From JBBROS01 sp965199595 (GTDB lineage Bacteria > Pseudomonadota > Alphaproteobacteria > Acetobacterales > Acetobacteraceae): DNA of 64,000 nt. Below, one piece after another: positions 57,553 through 64,000 of this stretch (positions are counted from its first letter, which is position 1; each line of letters opens with the position of its first letter). Made by a program: the position numbers and the translations under genes. Under the pieces are notes generated by a model. The model saw nothing but the letters and a program-made list of their open reading frames with translations. It had not been told where the DNA came from and did no database searches. The stretch covers positions 2,356,001-2,420,000 of the forward strand of contig OZ241182.1 in assembly GCA_965199595.1 (NCBI GenBank). Direction: 5' to 3'.

Positions 57553-59111
57553 ACCGCGTCGTCGTCGTCAGCAACCGGGTTCCCGCTCCTTCCGCCGCCG
57601 GGGCGCAGGCGGGTGGGCTCGCCGTTGCCCTCGAGTCGCTGATGGAGCAGCGTGGCGGGTTGTGGTTCGGTTGGAGCGGCAAGGTGGAGGCCGCGCCCTC
57701 CGACAATCCACGCACGCTCGACGCCGGACGCATCCGGTTCGCGACGCTCGACCTCGACCCGGAGGAGCACGAGCGCTACTATACCGAGTTCTCCAACAGC
57801 ACCTTGTGGCCGCTTCTGCACTCGATGGCCGAGCTGATGACGTTCGACCGCCGCAACGCTGTCGTCTATCGCGGGGTCAACCAGCGGTTCACCGATGCGC
57901 TGGTGCCGTTGCTGCATGCAGATGACATGATCTGGGTGCACGATTACCATTTGATGTGCATGCCGGCGATGCTGCGGGCGGCCGGGGTGATGGCGCCGAT
58001 CGGGTTCTTCCTGCACATACCCTTCCCCTCCGCCGATGTGCTGAACAGCGTGCCGGAGGCGGGCGGGCTGGTGCGGGATCTGCTGGCGGCCGATCTCATT
58101 GGGTTTCAGACACGAAACGACCAGGACAACTTCGCCGAGGCTGCCATTCGTCTGGGCAACGCCGAGCGAACCAGCGGCGGCTGGCTGCTGATCGGCAGTC
58201 ATCGGGTGCGGCTTGCCGTGTTCCCGGTGGAGATCGAGGCGCGCGAGTTTGCCGCTGTCGCCGAGGATGCCTGGCGGTCCGTTCCGACCGAGCGCCTGCG
58301 CCGCAGCCTGGCCGGTCAGCAGCTGATCCTGGGCGTTGACCGGATGGACCCGACCAAGGGTCTGGTGCAGCGGCTGTGGGCCTATCGCCGGTTCCTGGAG
58401 ATGCAGCCGCGGTGGCACCGCCGGGTCTCGTTCCTGCAGATCGCGGCTGAGTCGCGCACCGATGTCGTCGCCTACCAAGACCTTCGCAGCCAGGTGGAAC
58501 GAGAGGCCGGGAGTATCAATAGCGCCTTCAGCGAGCCGGACTGGACACCGCTGCGCCTGATCGCCCGCGCCGGCGCACGCGCGACGATGGCAGGCTACAT
58601 GCGTGAGGCGCGGATCGGGCTGGTGACTCCGCTGCGCGACGGGATGAACCTGGTTGCCAAGGAGTTCGTCGCCGCACAGGACCCGCAAGACCCCGGCGTG
58701 TTGATCCTTTCACGTTTTGCCGGAGCCGCGCGGCAGCTTGAGAGCGCGCTGCTGGTGAATCCCTACGACACGGACGAGGTTGCCGATGCGATCGATTCGG
58801 CATTGCGGATGAGCATGGCGGAGCGCATCGAGCGGTGGAGCACGGCATGGTCTGCGATCGAGGGTGCATCTGCATTGGGCTGGGGACGCTCCTTCCTGGC
58901 GGCGCTGATGCGTGCTGCTGCTGCCAGAAGCACCGGCGTTCCTGCTTCGTCTGTCCTCGGGCAGGATGCAGAGCGACAGGACGCCGCGCCTCCGATCGTG
59001 TCCACGGGTGCAGTGCCAGTCGCACCGGCATTATCGCTGGGCAAGATGCGTCAGTCGCCCGACCTGCAACAGGCGGGTGGCTCGAACCCTCGAACTCTAC
59101 GCATGCTTTAA
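57549..59111 (+). CDS. otsA: trehalose-6-phosphate synthase
   Basis: A 520-residue GT20 enzyme using UDP-glucose and glucose-6-phosphate. Family motifs are VVVSNRVPAP, GGLAVAL, WVHDYHLMCMPAML, GFFLHIPFPS, LGVDRMDPTKGL, RDGMNLVAKEFVAAQ and LSRFAGAARQLESALLVNPYD. The final ~55 residues (after LMRAAAARS) are an unconserved low-complexity tail that makes it longer than E. coli OtsA (474). No otsB phosphatase gene follows, and none is in the window; OtsA is not fused to one. It is the last gene of the operon and overlaps treY (ATGA). Confidence 0.93.
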   Translation: MNRVVVVSNRVPAPSAAGAQAGGLAVALESLMEQRGGLWFGWSGKVEAAPSDNPRTLDAGRIRFATLDLDPEEHERYYTEFSNSTLWPLLHSMAELMTFDRRNAVVYRGVNQRFTDALVPLLHADDMIWVHDYHLMCMPAMLRAAGVMAPIGFFLHIPFPSADVLNSVPEAGGLVRDLLAADLIGFQTRNDQDNFAEAAIRLGNAERTSGGWLLIGSHRVRLAVFPVEIEAREFAAVAEDAWRSVPTERLRRSLAGQQLILGVDRMDPTKGLVQRLWAYRRFLEMQPRWHRRVSFLQIAAESRTDVVAYQDLRSQVEREAGSINSAFSEPDWTPLRLIARAGARATMAGYMREARIGLVTPLRDGMNLVAKEFVAAQDPQDPGVLILSRFAGAARQLESALLVNPYDTDEVADAIDSALRMSMAERIERWSTAWSAIEGASALGWGRSFLAALMRAAAARSTGVPASSVLGQDAERQDAAPPIVSTGAVPVAPALSLGKMRQSPDLQQAGGSNPRTLRML

Positions 59112-59136
59112 CGTGAGCAGAGTGGCTTCGTAAACT

Positions 59137-59166
59137 TTACCAGGTAACGTTATTTTCATGTGAAAA
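59137..59166. promoter_or_regulatory. paired AT-rich palindromes downstream of otsA
   Basis: TTACC-A-GGTAA (59137-59147) and TTTTCA-TG-TGAAAA (59153-59166) are two perfect short palindromes spaced 16 bp centre to centre. They lie in a 131-bp AT-richer gap before a small ORF. The loops are too short for a terminator, so an operator/promoter region for the small gene is more likely. Confidence 0.4.
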
Positions 59167-59242
59167 AGCTTTCCCACTCGTTGTAGTCGCGGTAAACCAT
59201 TCGGCAGATGGATGCTTTCAGCCTAATGCGATGGAGGGTGCG

Positions 59243-59497
59243 ATGAGTGCAATGTTGGAAAAGCTCCGCGAATTCGATCGAGTTGCCGGTTTGCTTCACA
59301 TGCCCACGGCGGAGCGGCTTGGCATCCTGAACGTGTCGCAGGACCTCTACTCTGGCCTTCGCACCGGCAATCCCGTGTCGATCAGCAATGCGAAGCCGGA
59401 ACTCGAGCGCCGCCTGACCTACGCGCTGCCGCTCATGCGCAGGCTGGCCAGCAACTCCCCGGTCGTCACGCTTCCGGTCGCTCGCCACGCTGCCTGA
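59243..59497 (+). CDS. small protein of unknown function, 84 residues
   Basis: A convincing Shine-Dalgarno (GGAGG, 5-6 bp before ATG 59243) makes this a likely real gene. The product begins MSAMLEKLREFDRVAGLLHM and is mostly helical, with a segment (AERLGILNVSQDLYSGLRTGNPV) and an Arg/Leu-rich helix (ELERRLTYALPLMRRLAS). The layout is faintly like MbcA/ParS-type antitoxin C-terminal domains, but no toxin gene is beside it, so this is not proposed as an annotation. It lies in an AT-richer gap region after otsA, with palindromes upstream, and is convergent with the alcohol dehydrogenase gene. Confidence 0.55.
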   Translation: MSAMLEKLREFDRVAGLLHMPTAERLGILNVSQDLYSGLRTGNPVSISNAKPELERRLTYALPLMRRLASNSPVVTLPVARHAA

Positions 59498-59532
59498 ATG
59501 CGTTGCGCGGGCGTTGCCGCCTCATGCCTTGA

Positions 59533-60588
59533 CTAGGCCGCGGTCAGCACGATCCGTCCCGTGACCTGGCCGTTCCGCAGTCGGTTGAGCGCGCTATTCG
59601 CTTCACGGTGCGGCAACTCGGTGATCGGGATTGCTGCAATCCCGCCATTCTGTCCCAGCCGCACTAGCTCCCGCAACTCCTTCGGGTTGCCGACGTAGCT
59701 GCCCTGGACCGTCAAAGCCCGCATCGCCATCAGTGGCAGCGGCAGGCTTACCTCACCGCCAAACAGACCCACCTGCACCAGCGTGCCGCCCTTGCGCAGG
59801 GCCGCGAAGGCAAAGACCGCGGTCGCCGTGCCGTTCACCAGGTCGATCACCCCGATCACCGGTCCACCCGCCGCCGCCAGGATGCGATCCGTCACACCCT
59901 CGCCGTTGCCATCCACGGCGTGCTTGGCCCCCGCGGCCAGCGCTGCCTGCCGCTTGGCCGCGTCAATATCGACGGAGATGATCGCCTGGTGCCCCAGTGC
60001 CCGCAGCACGCTGATGGCCAGCAGCCCCAGCCCGCCGGCACCGACCAGCACCACTGGCTCACCAGGCGGCAGCGGCAACAGCTTGCGGATCGCGGAATAG
60101 ACGGTGATGCCGGAGCACGCATAGGTGGCGGCAATCGCGGGGTCCAGCGTGCCGGGGTCCACCAGGTGGCGCGGGTGCATCGCCAGCACGTGCGTCGCGT
60201 AGCCGCCATTCTGGTACACGCCGATGCTGCGGCTGACCAGGCACATGTTGTCTTCGTCAGCCAGGCACCGCTCGCAATGGCCGCAGCCCACCCAGGGGAA
60301 CACGATCCGCAGATCGCCCACCGCCACACCCGCCGCATCCGGCCCGAGCCTGGTGACCCGGCCCACCACCTCGTGCCCCATGGCCAGAGGCAGCACGACC
60401 CCGCGATCCTTCAGCGACATGCGCTTGCCGCCGCCCAGGTCGTAGTACCCGTCCCAGATATGCAGGTCGCTATGACACACCCCGCAGTGCGTGACCTCCA
60501 GCAGAACCTGGGTGCCGGTCGGCTCCGGCGTCGGTATCTCGATCTCCTGCAGGTCTTTCCCGTTCTCGATCACGGCCCAGGCGCGCAT
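59533..60588 (-). CDS. zinc-dependent alcohol dehydrogenase (MDR family)
   Basis: A 351-residue medium-chain dehydrogenase. The catalytic zinc ligand region is THCGVCHSDLHIWDG (Cys38), with the GHE motif in MGHEVVGRV. The structural zinc cysteines are in GCGHCERCLADEDNMC and the Rossmann NAD motif is VGAGGLGLLAIS. It is related to propanol-preferring/AdhP-type alcohol dehydrogenases. ATG 60588 has AGGGAG about 6 bp upstream; the in-frame region further upstream is not family-like. It is 19 bp downstream of the hydroxyacid dehydrogenase gene on the same strand. Confidence 0.9.
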   Translation of the reverse strand: MRAWAVIENGKDLQEIEIPTPEPTGTQVLLEVTHCGVCHSDLHIWDGYYDLGGGKRMSLKDRGVVLPLAMGHEVVGRVTRLGPDAAGVAVGDLRIVFPWVGCGHCERCLADEDNMCLVSRSIGVYQNGGYATHVLAMHPRHLVDPGTLDPAIAATYACSGITVYSAIRKLLPLPPGEPVVLVGAGGLGLLAISVLRALGHQAIISVDIDAAKRQAALAAGAKHAVDGNGEGVTDRILAAAGGPVIGVIDLVNGTATAVFAFAALRKGGTLVQVGLFGGEVSLPLPLMAMRALTVQGSYVGNPKELRELVRLGQNGGIAAIPITELPHREANSALNRLRNGQVTGRIVLTAA

Positions 60589-60607
60589 GCGACGTCTCCC
60601 TTGCGGT

Positions 60608-61585
60608 TTACTGGGCGCCGACCGCGGCCGGGTTAACCATCCGGATCGGAGCGCCGTCCAGGAAGGCGAGCACGTTTTCGACGCTTTCACCATAGAACTG
60701 CTTGAAGGTGTCGCGGGTGCCGTAGCCAAGATGCGGCGTCAGCACCGTGTTCGGGGCCGAGCGGATGGGAGCATCGGCCGGCAGCGGCTCCTGGTCGAAC
60801 ACGTCCAGCGCCGCCAGGATCCGGCCGTCCCGCAGCGCCTCCAGCAGCGCCGCCTCATCGACCAGCGGGCCGCGGGAGGTATTGACCAGGATGGCACCGG
60901 GCTTCATCCGCGCCAGCTCCGCCGCCCCGATCATGCCGCGGGACCGTGCGGACAGCACGATGTGCAGGCTGATGGCATCGCTGCGGGCCAGCAGTTCGTC
61001 GCGTGGCACCAGCGTGGCACCTCCGGCCTCAGCCTGTTCGGGCGTGAGATTAGGGCTCCAGGCCAGCAGCTCCATGCCGAGCGCGCGGCCATAGGCACCG
61101 ACCATGGCGCCGATGCGGCCGAAGCCGATGATGCCCAGCGTGAGCCCGTGCAGCACAGGCCCGACGCCCACCCCCTCCTGGAATCGCCCGGCGCGGATCG
61201 CCGCGTCGCCCTGCGGCACCCGCCGCGCCGCCGCCAGCAGCAGCGCCAGCGCCAGCTCCGCCGTACCGCGGGAGGAGCGTTCGCCGCCGGTGTTGCACAC
61301 CAGCACGCCGGCCCTGGTGCAGGCCTCGATGTCCATGGTCTGCGCCCGGCTGCCGGTCTGCGCCACCAGCCGCAGCTTCGGCAACCCGGCGATCAGCGAG
61401 GCGGTGATCTCCGTCCGCTCCCGCATCGGGATCACCACGTCGAACTCTGCGAGTGCGGCCACGGCTTCGGCTTCGGAGGCGAAGGCATCGTGCAGCACCA
61501 CGATTTCGGCCCGGGCCTCCAGCCCGCTCCAGTCGGTGCTGGCCTTGGCCACGCCCTGCCAGTCATCCATCACGGCCACGCGCAT
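60608..61585 (-). CDS. D-isomer-specific 2-hydroxyacid dehydrogenase
   Basis: A 325-residue NAD-dependent dehydrogenase. The cofactor motif is LGIIGFGRIGAMVGAYG. The catalytic Arg is in NTSRGPLVDEAAL, Glu in DVFDQEPLP, and His in LTPHLGYGT. The N-terminus MRVAVMDDWQGVAKASTDWSGL is that of the D-3-phosphoglycerate/D-2-hydroxyacid branch seen in many soil Proteobacteria. ATG 61585 is preferred over the in-frame ATG at 61654. It is followed by the alcohol dehydrogenase and preceded by the peptide ABC transporter, all on the minus strand. Confidence 0.88.
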   Translation of the reverse strand: MRVAVMDDWQGVAKASTDWSGLEARAEIVVLHDAFASEAEAVAALAEFDVVIPMRERTEITASLIAGLPKLRLVAQTGSRAQTMDIEACTRAGVLVCNTGGERSSRGTAELALALLLAAARRVPQGDAAIRAGRFQEGVGVGPVLHGLTLGIIGFGRIGAMVGAYGRALGMELLAWSPNLTPEQAEAGGATLVPRDELLARSDAISLHIVLSARSRGMIGAAELARMKPGAILVNTSRGPLVDEAALLEALRDGRILAALDVFDQEPLPADAPIRSAPNTVLTPHLGYGTRDTFKQFYGESVENVLAFLDGAPIRMVNPAAVGAQ

Positions 61586-61625
61586 CCTGCTCTCCCCGGA
61601 TTGCCTGAAATCGGATTGCCTGACC

Positions 61626-62506
61626 TTACCGGCGGCGTGGATCCAGCGCGTCACGCAGTCCGTCCCCCACCAGGTTGAAGGCCAGCACCGCGACGAAGAT
61701 CGAGGCGCCCGGAAAGATCGCGAGCCAGGGCGCCTGGGTCAGAAACCGCTGCGCCGAGTTCAGCATGCTGCCCCAGCTCGGCGCCGGCGGCTGCTGGCCC
61801 AGGCCGAGGAACGACAGGCTGGCCTCCGCGATGATGGCAGTGGCGATGGCCAGCGTCGCCTGCACCAGCACGGGCGGCACGATGTTCGGCGCTATGTGCC
61901 GCACCGCCACACGCCACGGCGGATTTCCCAGCGCCCGTGCCGCCTCGACATAGTCGTTGGTGGCCGCGTCGATCGTCGCGGCCCGTGCGACCCGCACGAA
62001 ACGCGGTGCGGTGGAGACACCGATCGCGATCATCGCACTTCCCAGCCCGGGTCCCAGGAAGGCCGCCAGTGCGATCGCCAGGATCAGGAACGGGCAGGCC
62101 AGCATCGCATCCACGATGCGCCCGATCGCCCCATCCACCCAACCGCCCCGGAAGCCGGCCAGCAGCCCGGCGGGCACCCCGACACCCGCGGCGATGAGCA
62201 CCGAGATCCCTCCGGCCAGCAGCGAGGCCCGCGCGCCGTATACGACCCGGCTCAGCACGTCCCGGCCATTCTCATCGGTTCCCATCCAATGCGCCAGCGA
62301 TGGAGCCTTGCGCACCAGCGACCAGCTCGTCGCCGCCGGGTCGAACGGCGCCACGAGTGGCGCCGCCACCGCGACCAGGATGATCAAGACGATCACCAGG
62401 GCACCGACGACCGCCGCCGGCCGCCCCAGGAACCGGGCCAAGGCGAGCCGCGCCGGGCTCCGCACCACCGGCTTCGTGCCGAGGCCCGCGCCGCTGACGA
62501 CACCAC

Positions 62507-62510
<4 letters not shown>
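61626..62510 (-). CDS. peptide/nickel ABC transporter permease (DppC-like)
   Basis: A 294-residue permease with six predicted helices. N-terminal HWMGTDENGRDVLSRVVYGARASL is typical of DppC/OppC, and the EAA-like loop is YVEAARALGNPPWRVAVRHIAPN. A late AEASLSFLGLGQQPPAPSWGSML is the DppC signature. It overlaps the DppB-like gene start by 4 bp. No ATPase subunits are in the window on this side; the operon continues past the right edge or elsewhere. Confidence 0.92.
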
Positions 62511-63454
<944 letters not shown>

Positions 63455-63455
63455 G

Positions 63456-64000
63456 CTACTTCGCCAGGCTCACGCCCTGCAGCCGGATCATCCCGTCGCT
63501 CACCGGCTTGAAGCCCGTCACCTTGGCGGACATGCCAACCAGGTTCTTCTGCTGCCAGAGGTACAGGATCGGCAGGTCCTGCCTGGTCTGCTGCCACATC
63601 TCGCCATACAGGGCCCGGCGCTGCGCCACATCCGAGATCGCCCGCGCGCGATCCAGCAGGTCATCCACCTTCGGGTTGGAATACCTGCCATCGTTCAGCA
63701 CGCCGCCCGTGTGCAGGAAGCTGTACAAGTTGCCGTCCGGGTCCACCCGGCCAGACCAGGCGGTCACGAAAGCCTCGAAGTCCCCCCGGTTGGCCGCCGT
63801 CAGCGCCGAGGCGTATTCCGATGCGGTCAGCCGCACGTCGAACCCGGCCTCCTGCGCCATCGACTGCAGGATCTCGCCGACCTGGCGCAGATCCGGGTTG
63901 TTCGGCACCGTCATGTTGATGACCACCGGCAGGGTGACGCCGGCCTCCTTCAACAGCGCCTTGGCCTTCGCCACATCACGCTCCAGCGGCTTCACCGCCG
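63456..64000 (-). CDS. peptide ABC transporter substrate-binding protein, C-terminal part
   Basis: The last ~181 codons of a family 5 solute-binding protein; the start lies beyond the right edge. The visible part has the SBP_bac_5 pattern: AKALLKEAGVTLPVVINMTVPNNPDLRQVGEILQSMAQEAGFDVRL, a Trp-rich AWSGRVDPDGNLYSFLHTGG, YSNPKVDDLLDRARA and LPILYLWQQKNLVGM. It gives the specificity of the DppBC-type transporter; substrate unknown. The signal peptide is outside the window. Confidence 0.9.
   Translation of the reverse strand, partial: AVKPLERDVAKAKALLKEAGVTLPVVINMTVPNNPDLRQVGEILQSMAQEAGFDVRLTASEYASALTAANRGDFEAFVTAWSGRVDPDGNLYSFLHTGGVLNDGRYSNPKVDDLLDRARAISDVAQRRALYGEMWQQTRQDLPILYLWQQKNLVGMSAKVTGFKPVSDGMIRLQGVSLAK

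Noticed and set aside
59153..59166. TTTTCATGTGAAAA as the otsA terminator
   Set aside because: Two-nucleotide loop cannot form a stable hairpin and no T-tract follows; symmetry fits a protein-binding site better.

Overview
This 64 kb window is a dense, very GC-rich bacterial chromosome segment with almost no non-coding DNA; no gap between genes exceeds about 240 bp. Several features point to an alphaproteobacterium, most likely of the Rhodospirillales/Acetobacteraceae type. These are the hpnC-hpnD-hpnE-shc hopanoid operon, the hemD-mitofilin-hemY block, and a complete PhyR/NepR/EcfG general stress response (GSR) locus, which is specific to Alphaproteobacteria. No rRNA, tRNA, CRISPR array, insertion sequence or prophage was seen.

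Layout. 1-4.4 kb: hopanoid synthesis (3' end of hpnC, then hpnD, hpnE, shc). 4.4-7.6 kb, minus strand: hemD, a mitofilin-like protein and hemY. 7.7-13.8 kb: housekeeping genes tsaD (with an apparent 3' frameshift), rlmJ, gpsA, murJ, trpS and an SDR. 13.8-17.4 kb: CsbD-type stress protein with a GSR-like promoter, peroxiredoxin, YqgE, a frameshifted HAD-IIA phosphatase, pyrD. 17.4-26.7 kb: small accessory genes (S24-type regulator, DUF1194, glutathionyl-hydroquinone reductase, aldo/keto reductase, YsnF/AvaK stress protein, DUF3833 lipoprotein, Nudix, luciferase-like monooxygenase, M20 amidohydrolase).

26.7-32.3 kb is a compact, translationally coupled block: an unusual lipoprotein with a Cys/His pair, a family-2 glycosyltransferase, an acyl carrier protein, an acyl-activating ligase, a 92-residue hot-dog dehydratase, an LpxL-like acyltransferase and a LolA-like periplasmic protein. 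It resembles part of an aryl-polyene-type cluster, but no ketosynthase, ketoreductase or MMPL exporter is present. 32.3-39.0 kb, minus strand: recQ, an OmpA-like lipoprotein, cydDC and an M20 peptidase.

39.0-42.5 kb is the GSR locus: a HisKA_2 histidine kinase, a 54-codon nepR, two EcfG-like sigma factors, and phyR divergently. 42.5-59.1 kb, just downstream of phyR, is a seven-gene operon glgE, treS-maltokinase fusion, glgB, treZ, malQ, treY, otsA, with an overlap at every junction. It joins three trehalose routes (TreYZ, TreS, OtsA) to GlgE alpha-glucan synthesis. The juxtaposition suggests stress-controlled osmoprotectant and storage metabolism, although no canonical EcfG promoter was found directly upstream of glgE. 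59.2-64 kb: a small ORF of unknown function, a zinc alcohol dehydrogenase, a D-2-hydroxyacid dehydrogenase and a Dpp-type peptide ABC transporter cut by the window edge.

Two genes (tsaD and the HAD phosphatase) appear to carry one extra base at short homopolymers. Consensus errors in the assembly are a likely cause, and would need to be excluded before calling them mutations.
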